Below are positions 1-16,161 of a stretch of DNA of 64,000 nt, piece by piece; position 1 is the first letter of the stretch, and every line of letters begins with the position of its first letter. Location: NCBI RefSeq assembly GCF_030316765.1, contig NZ_JASZYT010000019.1:1-64000 (forward strand), in the 5' to 3' direction. This DNA is from Variovorax saccharolyticus (lineage in GTDB: Bacteria; Pseudomonadota; Gammaproteobacteria; Burkholderiales; Burkholderiaceae_C). The translations under genes were made by a program, and so were the position numbers. The notes below the pieces were generated by a model that saw nothing but the letters and a program-made list of their open reading frames with translations, did not search any database and was not told where the DNA came from.

Positions 1-60
1 ATGAACCGGCTCGGGGCCCTCTACATCGGCCTCATGAGCTACCTGTCCTACCTCTACTGA
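1..60 (+). CDS. C-terminal end of a probable HlyD-family secretion protein (partial)
   Basis: The first 19 codons of the window form an open frame ending in TGA. The residues read NRLGALYIGLMSYLSYLY, which resembles the C-terminal tail of HlyD/EmrA-type membrane-fusion proteins that sit directly upstream of DUF2955 genes. The true start lies outside the window. The stop is 9 bases before the DUF2955 start, so the two are probably one operon. Identification rests on a short tail plus the neighbour. Confidence 0.55.
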   Translation: MNRLGALYIGLMSYLSYLY

Positions 61-69
61 TCGGGCACC

Positions 70-1092
70 ATGGACCGGGCTGACAAGGCGGTGCTGCGCT
101 TGGCCATCGGCGTGGGCCTGGCCGTGCTGATCGCCTACGGCCTGGCGCTGCCGGCGCCCTTCGTGGTCTGCGTGATGACGGTGCTGCTGCTGTGCAAGCC
201 CGGGCCACCGATCCCCTTCGTCAAGGGCTCGGTGCTGGCGCTCGTCATCGGCGCTTTGTTGCTGACGGGGGTCCTGATGGTGCCGATCCTCGAGAACTAT
301 GCCACCACGGGGGTGCTGCTCACCGGGGTCTTGCTGTATGCCGTGTTCTTCGCCGGAGCACGCAGCGCGAATCCGCTGACGATCATCCTGGTGATCGCCT
401 TCACCGTCATCCCGGTGGCAGGCGTGGCGGACCAGGCCCTGGCGTCGGTCCTCGCCGTCGCTCTGGCGGTGGGACTCGGCACCGGTGTCTTCGTGGGCGG
501 AATCTCGCACGCTCTCTTTCCGGACGCGCCGGTGGCCTTCCCGACGCAATCGGCGCCGGCCCGCGCCGCGCCCGCAGAGGCGAACTGGGCCGCCTTGCGC
601 GCCACGCTGGTCGTCTTGCCCGTGTTCGTGCTGGCCCTGGGCAATCCGGGCTCCTACCTCGCGGCCATCATCAAGACGGTGACGCTGGGCCAGCAGGCGA
701 GCTCGGCGGACGCCCGCACGGCTGGGCGGGAACTGGTGGGATCCACGTTCATGGGAGCGGCGATGGCGGCGCTGCTCTGGTTCGGACTGACACTGCGCCC
801 GAACCTGTGGATGCTGATGCTGTGGATGGCGGCCGCCGCGCTGTGGACTGGCGCGCGACTGTTCGGAGTCAAGTCGACGTCGCTTGCACCTTCCTTCTGG
901 AGCAATGCGCTCGTGACCATGCTGATTCTCCTGGGACCCGCCATCGAGGACAGCGCGAACGGCAAGGACGTCTACACCGCTTCGGCGATCCGCGTCGGCC
1001 TGTTCGTCGGCGTGGCGCTCTACGCCTGGGCCACGGTGTGGCTGCTGGGGCGCTTGCGGGCATCGAGATCCGGGGAAACCGCATCCTGCTGA
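70..1092 (+). CDS. DUF2955 multi-pass membrane protein
   Basis: This is a 340-residue integral membrane protein. Hydrophobic helices cover about residues 10-145, then a short hydrophilic Ala/Pro-rich loop (about 155-172), then a second helical block to about residue 330. This two-half layout is typical of DUF2955 proteins, relatives of the FUSC/aromatic acid exporter group, which pair with an HlyD-type periplasmic adaptor to export small molecules. The partial adaptor gene ends 9 bases upstream. Substrate is unknown. Family assignment is from overall layout and context; I see no catalytic motif. Confidence 0.8.
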   Translation: MDRADKAVLRLAIGVGLAVLIAYGLALPAPFVVCVMTVLLLCKPGPPIPFVKGSVLALVIGALLLTGVLMVPILENYATTGVLLTGVLLYAVFFAGARSANPLTIILVIAFTVIPVAGVADQALASVLAVALAVGLGTGVFVGGISHALFPDAPVAFPTQSAPARAAPAEANWAALRATLVVLPVFVLALGNPGSYLAAIIKTVTLGQQASSADARTAGRELVGSTFMGAAMAALLWFGLTLRPNLWMLMLWMAAAALWTGARLFGVKSTSLAPSFWSNALVTMLILLGPAIEDSANGKDVYTASAIRVGLFVGVALYAWATVWLLGRLRASRSGETASC

Positions 1093-1442
1093 TGAAGCTG
1101 GTGATCGGACGACCGACGCGCCAATGCGGCCGTATCCCCTCCGGTCATCGTGATGACCACGACAACGACGATAAACCTTGTCCTGGTGACGTGGGGTCGC
1201 CGCGTTCCGCCGCTTCCCCCAGATTGAAGTGTCACGGTCGGTCACCTGCGCCTTTTTCCACTCCATGGAAGTGTTGATGCAAAACCTCGATGAAGGTGTT
1301 GCACCGGAACTGAGTCATCCCACGCGGGACAGGCCCTACACCGACATGCACGATCTGCTGATGCCGGCGCCGCGCCCACGGACCTCCACTCAAAGTACGC
1401 CGCAGCCGCGGCGGCGATTCACATTTCAGGAACCCACCCCCC
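1093..1442. other. Intergenic region without a supported gene
   Basis: About 350 bases between the DUF2955 and DUF2934 genes. Open frames here are short and lack convincing ribosome-binding sites. The promoter of the DUF2934 gene probably lies here, but I could not pick out clear -35/-10 elements. Confidence 0.4.
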
Positions 1443-1817
1443 ATGAACACCCGGAACCCGCAGAACCGCACCGAGTCGGAGCGCGAAGCCGTCAAGCGCA
1501 GCATGGAGCAGGCCACCGAGCACGCGCCGGCGGAGTTCCGCGACGAGGCCAATGAAAGCAAGATCGTCAAGGTCGGCGACGACCTGACGAACCATCCGAT
1601 CCAGGGCATCGATCCCCACTCCAGTTCGACCGACGCTGGCGAAGCCCCGTTGCAGTCCGGCGCGTCTGACGAAGAGGAGGACCGGCAAGCGCGCATCCGC
1701 GCGGCCGCCTATGCCGCATGGGAGCGGCGCGGCGGCGAGCCGGGGCACGAAGTGGAAGACTGGCTCGAGGCGGAGCGGTCACTCGATCCCGCTCGCCACG
1801 CTTCCAGCACCGACTAG
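1443..1817 (+). CDS. DUF2934 domain protein
   Basis: A 124-residue hydrophilic, acidic protein. Residues about 80-112 contain a DUF2934-like segment (RIRAAAYAAWERRGGEPGHE followed by VEDWLEAER), the short helical domain that gives this family its name. The N-terminal 75 residues are rich in Glu, Asp and Ser and are probably disordered. The function of DUF2934 is unknown. It stands alone, followed by a convergent small gene on the other strand. Confidence 0.8.
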   Translation: MNTRNPQNRTESEREAVKRSMEQATEHAPAEFRDEANESKIVKVGDDLTNHPIQGIDPHSSSTDAGEAPLQSGASDEEEDRQARIRAAAYAAWERRGGEPGHEVEDWLEAERSLDPARHASSTD

Positions 1818-1861
1818 CCAGCTCCTTGCACCGCCGCTGCGCGACCAGCATCACGGCGCCC

Positions 1862-2017
1862 TCAGTCCAGGGGGGCGCCGCGAATCGTCTCCGCCGAGCG
1901 CCTGAGCTGCGCCGCCATCGAGCCCTCCAGGAGCGGCACCCGCCAGCTCAGGTCCAGAAGACAGCCCCCCATCACGAGGACCGTCAAGCCACCGAACAAC
2001 AAATACGCGACGCCCAT
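1862..2017 (-). CDS. Small single-pass membrane protein (51 aa)
   Basis: A 51-codon frame starts at ATG 2017 with a purine-rich GAGGGGG element 6 bases upstream. Residues 1-22 (MGVAYLLFGGLTVLVMGGCL) form one hydrophobic helix and the rest is a basic, amphipathic tail. No family is recognised. The good ribosome-binding site and the helix with a charged tail argue that it is real. It could be co-transcribed with nothing, since the hybrid kinase on the same strand lies upstream of it in the opposite order of transcription (the kinase reads toward 2127). Confidence 0.5.
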   Translation of the reverse strand: MGVAYLLFGGLTVLVMGGCLLDLSWRVPLLEGSMAAQLRRSAETIRGAPLD

Positions 2018-2126
2018 GCCATTCCCCCTCGGGTCGACCGGACATTCACTCTGAACCGATCCAGGTTTTTGTGAAGTAGGGCCCGCACCTGCCGTGGTCG
2101 AGCCGACCCGTCCACCTGATTCGCGC

Positions 2127-3827
2127 CTACGGCGTCGGCTTGGCCGGCAACGACCAGCGGGCGTGGCTCAGCAGGGCCACCAACGCGTCCGGATCCACCG
2201 GCTTGACCAGATGCTCGTCGAAACCGGCCTCCGTCGCCTTGCGCACGTCGTCGGGTTGGCCCCAGCCGGTCACCGCGCACATCACCACGCGCGCGCCCCC
2301 GGGCTGCCCGCGGATCGCCCGACATGTGTCGTACCCGTTCAGTCCAGGCATGCCGATGTCGAGCAGCACCAGCTGCGGCTCGAAGTCCTTCATCGCCCGC
2401 ATGGCTTCATGGCCGCTGAACACACCGCGTACCGTGTGACCGAGGGCCGTCAGAAGCTCGGTGAGCGTTTCCACGCAATCCCGGCTGTCGTCAGCAACCA
2501 GGATGCGAAGCGTGCCGGCGGGCTTCGCCGCGGGCGTCACCCCCTGCGCCGGCATCGGAGCGTCTTCGAAGGCGTCCGCGAGGGGCAGCCGCACGATGAA
2601 CTCGCTGCCCTGTCCATGACCCGCGCTGCGCGCGGTAATGCTGCCACCATGCAGTTCCAGCAAACGACGGGTCAAGGACAGGCCGATGCCCAGCCCGCCG
2701 CGCGAACGCGACAACGCCGTTTCGACCTGCGAGAACATCTCGAAAATGCTGTCGAGGCGATCCGTCGCAATGCCGATGCCGGTGTCGCGGAACGAGACCA
2801 CCACCTCGCTCGCCTCGCGCTGGACGCCGACGTCGATGCGCCCGCCCTTGTCCATGTACTTCGCCGCGTTGTGAATGAGGTTCATGAACGCCTGCGACAG
2901 CCGCGTGGCGTCGGCGTGCAGCGCCAGCTCTTCGGCGGGGAGGTCGACCTTCAGGGTATGACTGGCTTCGTCGATCAGGGGGCGCACCCCTTCGATCGCG
3001 TCGTGGAGCACCCCGGCGATCGCGATGCGCTGGCGTTGCAGCTCGATCTTTCCCTGGCTGATCCGGCTGACGTCCATCAGATCGTCGATCAAACGGCCCA
3101 TGACCTTCACCTGCCGGTCGATCAGTTGCGTCGCCCGCTCCACGTCCGGATTCGCCGCCGCCTTCAACCGCAGCAGGCGCACCGCGTAGCCGACCGGCGC
3201 CAACGGGTTGCGCAGTTCATGCGCCAGGATCGCAAGGAACTCGTCCTTGCGCCGATTGGCCTCGCGCAGCTCGGATTCGCTCGCGCGCAAGGCGGTGGTG
3301 CGATCAAGCACCCGCCGCTCCAGCGTTTCGTTCAGAAGACGCAGCCGCTCCTGTGCGCTGCGTCGCTCCGCCACTTCGCCCTGCAATGCGCTGTTCGCCG
3401 CCTGCAGTGCACGCTCCTTGCGGTAGAGATCGGCGAAGACTGCCACCTTCGAGCGCAGGATGTCGACGTTCACGGGCTTGTGCAGGTAGTCCACGGCCCC
3501 CGTCCCATAGCCCGCCGCGACATGCTGCTCGTCGTTGAAATAGGCGGTCAGGAAAATGATCGGGACCTGCGCGGTCTTCCTGCGCTGCTTGATCAAGGTC
3601 GCCAGCTCGAAGCCCGTCATGTCCGGCATGTTGACGTCCAGCACCAAGACCGCGAACTCGTGGGTCATCAAGGCCAGCAGGGCCTGCTCGCCCGACGACG
3701 CATGGATCAGCCGGTAACCCGCGTCCTCGAGCACGGTCTCGAGCACCGTCAGATTGACCGGCTCGTCGTCGACCAGCAGGATGTTGACCGGCTCGACCGC
3801 AGCGGGCGTGGGGTTTTCGGGGGTCAT
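2127..3827 (-). CDS. Soluble hybrid histidine kinase (REC-HisKA-HATPase-REC)
   Basis: A 566-residue cytoplasmic protein without membrane segments. Residues about 15-130 form a receiver domain with phospho-acceptor D64 (in LVLDVNMPDM) and a KP motif. A coiled coil covers about 135-190. The dimerisation domain has the H-box FLAILAHELRNPLAP with H203. The ATPase domain spans about 295-415, with N box (LIHNAAKY) and G boxes (DTGIGI, GGLGIGLSL). A second receiver spans about 440-560. It lies next to the poly-HAMP kinase, in the same direction and 99 bases after it, so the two probably form one signalling module. The stimulus is unknown; an N-terminal receiver suggests it is driven by another kinase. 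Confidence 0.9.
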   Translation of the reverse strand: MTPENPTPAAVEPVNILLVDDEPVNLTVLETVLEDAGYRLIHASSGEQALLALMTHEFAVLVLDVNMPDMTGFELATLIKQRRKTAQVPIIFLTAYFNDEQHVAAGYGTGAVDYLHKPVNVDILRSKVAVFADLYRKERALQAANSALQGEVAERRSAQERLRLLNETLERRVLDRTTALRASESELREANRRKDEFLAILAHELRNPLAPVGYAVRLLRLKAAANPDVERATQLIDRQVKVMGRLIDDLMDVSRISQGKIELQRQRIAIAGVLHDAIEGVRPLIDEASHTLKVDLPAEELALHADATRLSQAFMNLIHNAAKYMDKGGRIDVGVQREASEVVVSFRDTGIGIATDRLDSIFEMFSQVETALSRSRGGLGIGLSLTRRLLELHGGSITARSAGHGQGSEFIVRLPLADAFEDAPMPAQGVTPAAKPAGTLRILVADDSRDCVETLTELLTALGHTVRGVFSGHEAMRAMKDFEPQLVLLDIGMPGLNGYDTCRAIRGQPGGARVVMCAVTGWGQPDDVRKATEAGFDEHLVKPVDPDALVALLSHARWSLPAKPTP

Positions 3828-3926
3828 GATGGAGAGGGCGTAACGCCGGTCGAGGTCCAGTGTGATCGGGCTCCGCGAAGGCGCGTGACCGCGCGAGGCT
3901 GGAGAGGGTCGTTCATGGTCGTTCGG

Positions 3927-11093
<7,167 letters not shown>

Positions 11094-11395
11094 GATGGCT
11101 CCAGGAGCGAGCCTGGGCATCCTCGCCCGCCGAGGCGGCTTCACGTCGCTCACATGTTTCTGGTTGTGTAGTGTGCAGGCTGGTCGTCGATCGGCCTGTA
11201 GGAGGACTCCGACATGCGCTGCACTCGCGTGCGCGCCACCTGAACGCACGCCGACCCTGCAGCGGCCGCGGGTTTGTAGGAATGCGCCTACGGCTTGCGG
11301 GAGCAAGAGCGGACGTTTGCAGGCGCTGAATGGGGTAAGGTGCGCGTCGGTCATCTTGACCGGGGAGAGGTTGCCGGTCGCGGAACCATTGCGCC
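11094..11395. promoter_or_regulatory. Divergent intergenic region between the poly-HAMP kinase and the response regulator
   Basis: About 300 bases separate two divergently read genes and must hold both promoters. The segment near 11150-11180 is AT-richer (tcacatgtttctggttgtg) than its surroundings. I could not assign exact -35/-10 boxes. The plus-strand regulator start at 11396 has no clear ribosome-binding site. Confidence 0.4.
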
Positions 11396-11782
11396 ATGCC
11401 TGTTGCCACTTTCCTGGTCGAGGACAGTCCGACCATCCGCGAGCAACTGATTCCTGCCCTGCTGGAACTGGCCAATGTGCGCGTTGTCGGCATTGCCGAA
11501 GGCGAGGGCGAAGCGAAGCAATGGCTGGAGGCGCACGGCGCCACGTGTCGCCTGGCCGTGATCGATCTCTTTCTCAAGGAAGGCTCGGGTTTCGGGGTCA
11601 TCGCCGCCTGCAAGGACAAAGGAACGCCACCGCACATCGTGATGCTCACCAACTACGCCACCGCCGAGATGCGCCGGCAGGCGCTGGCTCTCGGTGCCGA
11701 TGCGGTCTTCGACAAGTCGACCGAGCTCATGGAGCTCTTTGCCTACTGTTCGCGCATCGGTGCCACGTCAGATCTCCGCTGA
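11396..11782 (+). CDS. Single-domain (CheY-like) response regulator
   Basis: 128 residues, all receiver domain. VEDSPTIRE at residues 8-16 provides the acidic pair, the phospho-acceptor Asp is in LAVIDLFLKEGSG (about residue 55), the conserved Thr is in MLTNYAT, and the Lys is in VFDKS. There is no output domain, so it probably acts by protein contact or as a phosphate relay. It is divergent from the two hybrid kinases, which between them carry five receivers, and is a plausible partner for either. Confidence 0.88.
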   Translation: MPVATFLVEDSPTIREQLIPALLELANVRVVGIAEGEGEAKQWLEAHGATCRLAVIDLFLKEGSGFGVIAACKDKGTPPHIVMLTNYATAEMRRQALALGADAVFDKSTELMELFAYCSRIGATSDLR

Positions 11783-12299
11783 CGGATCGCTGCCGAAACC
11801 GGCGACGCGCGCGGGCAGCGGGCAGCGGACGGCGACGTTGCCTCCGACCTGCGGGGAGGTCTCCGTACCCAGCTGCGTCCGACGCCTCTGCCATCCTGTC
11901 GTCGCTGGCGCGATCAAGCCGCGCTCGGTGAGCTCGCGTCAGTACTGCCGCGTCAAGTCGTCGAACACGCCGAGGAGTGGTTGCCCTCGGGATCCCTTGC
12001 ACTGAGCTTCATGACCGCAGGGCGTGCCCGATCGGGCGCCACGGCGCTCCGAGATCACGCCCGACGGCCGCGGGACCTGCTCGGCGATCCGCACGCTCTA
12101 CGACTGCGGCTTGTCCGCCACGGCTGACCCACCCGCCCGCGGCGTCAGTCGACCGACGCCAATCGGCGCGGGACGATTTCAGTTTTACCGGACCCTGTCC
12201 TACTACGACGGCACGCGTTTTCCACGACAAACGCGTCTGGTCCCAATGTCGCGTCGCGAAGCAGCGGCTTGTGCCTGTCATTCAAGTGGAGGCATCGCG
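11783..12299. other. Intergenic region without a supported gene
   Basis: About 515 bases after the response regulator. Frames on both strands are short, Arg/Pro-rich and overlap each other. I see no family signature, RNA gene or repeat. Confidence 0.4.
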
Positions 12300-12500
12300 A
12301 TGCAAAAGGTCTTGCGCAGACTCATCGAGATCAGGTTGCGGCAAGCGGACCAGCCCGTGGTCGAGGCCCCGATCGATCAGGGCGACCGGCTTTGGGTGCC
12401 TGACACTCCATTTCACCGAGCCAGGCTCGCCCATGCCGTCGAGCGGAGAAACAGTCTGTTCGGGGCGCAGACGCACTGGATCGAGGAACGCGAAGCCTGA
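12300..12500 (+). CDS. Small hypothetical protein (66 aa)
   Basis: Starts at ATG 12300 with a good GGAGG element 7 bases upstream. The product begins MQKVLRRLIEIRLRQADQP and is basic at the N terminus, with a mixed hydrophilic remainder ending WIEEREA. No family recognised. The start is favoured over an upstream in-frame ATG because only this one has a ribosome-binding site. It converges with the SnoaL-like gene, 22 bases apart. Confidence 0.45.
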   Translation: MQKVLRRLIEIRLRQADQPVVEAPIDQGDRLWVPDTPFHRARLAHAVERRNSLFGAQTHWIEEREA

Positions 12501-12522
12501 GTCTCCAAGCCGCGGCCCGCAA

Positions 12523-12915
12523 TCAAGCAAGCGGTGGGCGATTCTTCCGGTAGGAATTCTTCAGGAAGATCCTCCCGCCCCGGAGCGTGAAAAGGTCACA
12601 GCCATGGACCTCCACGTGCATACCGTCCACTCGCGTTCCGGTGAACGTCCATTCCGAAACACCCCGGTCGCCATGGACGAAGTGGCGCGCGTCCCCCCAA
12701 TGGGCATCCGGAAAGTCTGCCCACACCTTCGCGAAGGCCGCGCGCACGGCCTCACTGCCGACGGAGCGCGTGCCGCAGATGTCCGGGCCCGCAGACGACT
12801 CGAACACGCAGTCCTGGGTCATGCACGACATCAACGCATCGACGTCATGTCGATTCCACGCATCCGCAAAGGTCTCCAGCAAATCCGTGCTCGCTTCTGG
12901 CATCTGTGTTGGCAT
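12523..12915 (-). CDS. SnoaL-like / NTF2-fold protein
   Basis: 130 residues. The N terminus (DLLETFADAWNRHDVDALMS) is the usual opening helix of SnoaL-like small-molecule-binding proteins, followed by MTQDCVFESS, a helix with AVRAAFAKVWADFPDA, and beta strands ending in a short C-terminal FTLRGGRIF. Proteins of this cone-shaped fold include polyketide cyclases, dehydratases and many stand-alone proteins of unknown substrate. Length fits the family. No metabolic neighbours help. Confidence 0.8.
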   Translation of the reverse strand: MPTQMPEASTDLLETFADAWNRHDVDALMSCMTQDCVFESSAGPDICGTRSVGSEAVRAAFAKVWADFPDAHWGDARHFVHGDRGVSEWTFTGTRVDGMHVEVHGCDLFTLRGGRIFLKNSYRKNRPPLA

Positions 12916-13616
12916 GTCGGAACGTCGGGACAGCGACTATGCGCCCAACAGCGCGGCCAGTGCGCCAAGTTTGTATCGAGCGGTTCCCGGGCGGCCGGTC
13001 GCAGCCCGAACGCCAGACCACCAAGAGGAGGCGGACGGATCGAACGCGGACTGCGCAGGGCCGCAGGTCTGACTGGGGGCTGCCGCGTCGGTGGGCATGC
13101 GCCCAACGCGGGCCTGTCGCGGCGGACCCGCCATGCGAGCCACCTCCTGTGCGACGCCTGGCTCGCGCGTTCGCCGACTGGGCTCCCGGGCTGCGCCCCT
13201 TCATCGCCCGGTCCTCGCCGCGCTCGGCTGCGGCCTCGAAGCGCTTCCGGACGGCGACCCCTTCCGCTCGCTGGTCCGCTGCCGAGACCGACTGCGAAGC
13301 CGGATCTTCCATCGACGCGGCGTCCGCAGAAAGGCTTGCCTTGCATGTCACTCGTCGGTGGTCCCAGTCCTCGGCGGCGCGCGTCCAACAAGATCCAGAA
13401 TCTGCGCACGGGCTACGACCGCTGTACCTGTCGAGCAGGTTGATGGTTGCTACGCTCCCAGCCGACCGCCGAGGAGCAGCTCCTCAAGCGCCATCGGGGC
13501 GTCGCTGGGTCGGGTGGGACTTGCGCGGCGGCGGAAGAGATCATCCCGACCTTGACATGCACGCTTCGCTCGCAGCCGAAGTATAGAAGGCGCGTGCACG
13601 CGATCATGCGCCGACC
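12916..13616. other. Long non-coding region containing a leader-like repeat
   Basis: About 700 bases with no supported gene. Bases about 13188-13347 resemble the leader in front of the ardC gene (about 27390-27553): both contain ctcggctgcggcctc, then ttccgctcgct, and both end in cgcagaaaggc just before an ATG. At 13345 this ATG opens only a 32-codon frame with no homology to ArdC. This may be an orphan copy of the leader. Confidence 0.45.
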
Positions 13617-14546
13617 ATGCCAACCCCAAAACTCGAAACCGCCCCTGGCGCGTTCCAAACCCTGCCGGTCACCGAATGGGCCCTGTTGGCACTGCTGGCC
13701 ACCCTCTGGGGCGCCTCCTACACCTTCATCAGGGTCGGGGTCACGACCATTCCACCACTCACGTTGATGGCGGCGCGCACCCTGGTCGCAGGCCTGCTGC
13801 TCCTGGCTGTGTTGCGGCTGCGCCGCGTGCGGCTTCCTCGCGATCCGGCGAATTGGCGAAGCTTTTCGCTGCAGGCGTGCTTCAACAGCGTGCTGCCATT
13901 CACGCTGATCGCGTGGGCCGAGCGCAGCGTGGAGGCGGGCCTCGCGATCATCCTCAGTTCCACCTCCCCGATCTTCATTTACCTGCTCAGCAGGGGACTG
14001 CGCGGCGCGGAAATGTTCTCGCCGCTACGACTGGCCGGTGTGGGCGCGGGGCTGGCGGGCATCTGCCTGATCGTGGGCGCCGAAGCGTTGCGCGGACTCG
14101 GGGATTCCTTGGTCGCGCAGCTGGCGCTGGTGGCCGCGGCCGTCTGCTATGGCTGTGCGGCGATGTACGGCCGCGTCTTCAAGGGCCTCGATCCCATGGT
14201 GCCGGCGGCGGGCTCGTTGCTCAGCGGCGCGGCGCTGCTGCTGCCCGCCAGCCTGGCGATGGACCGCCCCTGGACCTTGGTGCCCGCTGCCGACTCGGTG
14301 ATGGCGGTCCTGGCGCTCGCGGTCCTCTCGACGGCATTGGCATTCACCATCTACTTCCGGCTCATTCACACCCTGGGCCCCCTGACGACCGCCACGCAAG
14401 CCTACTTGAGGATACCGATCGGAGTGGCAATCGGCGCGGTGTTCCTTGGCGAACGACTTTCCACCACGGCATGGCTGGGTCTTGGATTCACCATTGCTGG
14501 CGTCGCGGCGATGACGCTGCGCACCCACCGAGGCCGCAGCCAGTGA
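13617..14546 (+). CDS. EamA/DMT-family transporter
   Basis: 309 residues with ten predicted membrane helices in two EamA repeats. The first repeat opens with WALLALLATLWGASYTFIRV and the second with LVAAAVCYGCAAMYGRV; the C terminus ends after helix ten (LGLGFTIAGVAAMTLR). This is the standard length and layout of drug/metabolite exporters of the inner membrane. The substrate cannot be told. Monocistronic on present evidence. Confidence 0.9.
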   Translation: MPTPKLETAPGAFQTLPVTEWALLALLATLWGASYTFIRVGVTTIPPLTLMAARTLVAGLLLLAVLRLRRVRLPRDPANWRSFSLQACFNSVLPFTLIAWAERSVEAGLAIILSSTSPIFIYLLSRGLRGAEMFSPLRLAGVGAGLAGICLIVGAEALRGLGDSLVAQLALVAAAVCYGCAAMYGRVFKGLDPMVPAAGSLLSGAALLLPASLAMDRPWTLVPAADSVMAVLALAVLSTALAFTIYFRLIHTLGPLTTATQAYLRIPIGVAIGAVFLGERLSTTAWLGLGFTIAGVAAMTLRTHRGRSQ

Positions 14547-14740
14547 TCGAACGGCGTCCCGGCCGTCTCGAGGATTTCGCTCTGGCCAGCGCCCTGGCCG
14601 GCCCGAGCCGCGGGCCGAACGCGTTGATCCGTGGGGCGATGGTGCTCCACCCGTTCCGGTCGATCCCTCGCCGATGCAAACCGGCGCAAGCCCGCGTGCG
14701 ACGAGTCCGCGGCCAGGTCGGCGCCGCTCTCCGCTGCCCG

Positions 14741-14932
14741 CTAGCCACACCGCGGCGCACAAACCAGATGGTTCTTGCCCAGAAAACGGCGCGTCGACAT
14801 CTCGGCACGCAGAACAAACCTGCCGCACTTGAAGCACGACATCTTCGATTCGGTGTGTGGCGCCGTGATGGCGGAACCCGGCACCTTCTTGACATAGCGC
14901 AGGCCGTCGGGGGACATCAGGGAGTCGGGCAT
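14741..14932 (-). CDS. Small protein with CxxC and CxxxC, zinc-ribbon-like
   Basis: 63 residues from ATG 14932. The C-terminal half carries C33-x2-C36 (SCFKCGRF) and C58-x3-C62 (VCAPRC), spacing compatible with one zinc site. No strong ribosome-binding site. It is the conserved-looking end of a longer frame whose upstream part has no coding character. Similar short proteins with an FLGKN..LVCAP ending are common in Burkholderiales, from memory; their function is unknown. Confidence 0.6.
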   Translation of the reverse strand: MPDSLMSPDGLRYVKKVPGSAITAPHTESKMSCFKCGRFVLRAEMSTRRFLGKNHLVCAPRCG

Positions 14933-15128
14933 GAGTTGAAATTTTACCCGGCAACCCTGTCGTGGCGGGCCGCGTCCCGAAGATGACGCACGACTCCGGG
15001 CGGAGACGAGAGGCCTGCGACCGGCTGTGCCCCAAGGGTGAGCACCTCGCTGGACGGCGGCGTGCGGTCTGTTTTCATGCAGTCCGTCGATGGACATACC
15101 GCTGCGCGGCTCAGGGAACCCCGAAGAT

Positions 15129-15644
15129 TCATCCCGCCTTCGGCGCGCGCGCAGCGGGTCGGCCTGTGGACTGCCCGTTCGTGCCTGCGTCTTCGTTTGC
15201 CGGCTCCAGGCCGGAATGCGAAGGCGGCGACGACCTGGCGCCGTCCAGGAAGTCCAGTCCCGCCGCACGGAGCATTTCGCTCAGAAGCACAATGCTCTCC
15301 GGCGCCAGGCAAGGGTGTTCGAAGAGTTCCTCTGCCCTGATGAGCGTCAGGTCCACCACGCGGTAGATGCCCAGATCATGCAGGGCGTCCCTGACAGCGG
15401 GTCGAAAGGGCATGTCGTCAATCTGCATCTCCGGGTGGGGATGGGCGATTCGACTTTGGCGAGGAAGCCAGTGGTAGGCCTCAAAATGGAAGCGAGCATT
15501 CTTTGGGACCCGGCCGTCCCGGATGTCCTGAAGGTGCTGGGTCCTGGCGGTCTCGATGGCCTTGCGTAATGCCGCCATGCATTGGGCGAGTTCCTCGTCC
15601 GGCACCTGGGCCAGATCATCGATCGAACCGATGTAGCGATACAT
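15129..15644 (-). CDS. Orphan RNA polymerase alpha C-terminal-domain protein
   Basis: 171 residues. Residues about 75-130 match the helix-hairpin-helix fold of RpoA-CTD: IDDMPFRPAVRDALHDLGIY, then RVVDLTLIRAEELFEHPCL and APESIVLLSEMLRAAGLDF. In RpoA this domain binds UP-element DNA and activators. Here the N-terminal assembly domain is absent and is replaced by a helical N terminus starting MYRYIGSIDDLAQVPDEELA, with a disordered C-terminal tail. It may be a DNA-binding or regulatory decoy of the polymerase. No operon partner. Confidence 0.75.
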   Translation of the reverse strand: MYRYIGSIDDLAQVPDEELAQCMAALRKAIETARTQHLQDIRDGRVPKNARFHFEAYHWLPRQSRIAHPHPEMQIDDMPFRPAVRDALHDLGIYRVVDLTLIRAEELFEHPCLAPESIVLLSEMLRAAGLDFLDGARSSPPSHSGLEPANEDAGTNGQSTGRPAARAPKAG

Positions 15645-16161
15645 AGCGAGCAGACTCCCGATTCATTCAATCCGTTGTGCAGGTCACAGGCCAGACGCAT
15701 CAAAGCTCGGCCATCATCGCGAAGCAGAACCCTTCTGCGACACCCGTGAAGGGTTCCCGCTCGGACTTTCGCGCTTGTTCCTGACAGCCGAGACCCTACG
15801 CGAGGCGTGCACCCCGCTGCCTGGTCTCAACAGCTCGGACCCGTCGATGCCGACGCCAGTGGGCCGCGCCGTCGTTCTCGGTCCGCCGGGATGTGCCCGA
15901 AGACGCCGGGCTCGGAGCAGGTCGGCGACCACACAGCAGGAGATCGTTCGGCGCGCGGCCCGGGGGCTGGTCCGCGCCGGGACGTCAACAGTCGCTGCTG
16001 GCGCTGCTCGCGGTCGCGAAGCGGCGGCCGCAGGGCCGCCGCGTGCACGCGAGGGTGCCGCGGGACGGTCCATGGCGGGGCGAAGCAGCCGAGGGCGCGG
16101 ACCCGAGGCGCGAGCCGCAGCGACTTGAGCGCTTCACCCGCAGGCGGGCCGTCCGAGCGAC
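15645..16161. other. Intergenic region without a supported gene
   Basis: About 515 bases between the alpha-CTD-like and exonuclease genes, both on the minus strand. Frames are Arg/Ala-rich and overlapping. No recognisable RNA or repeat. Confidence 0.4.
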
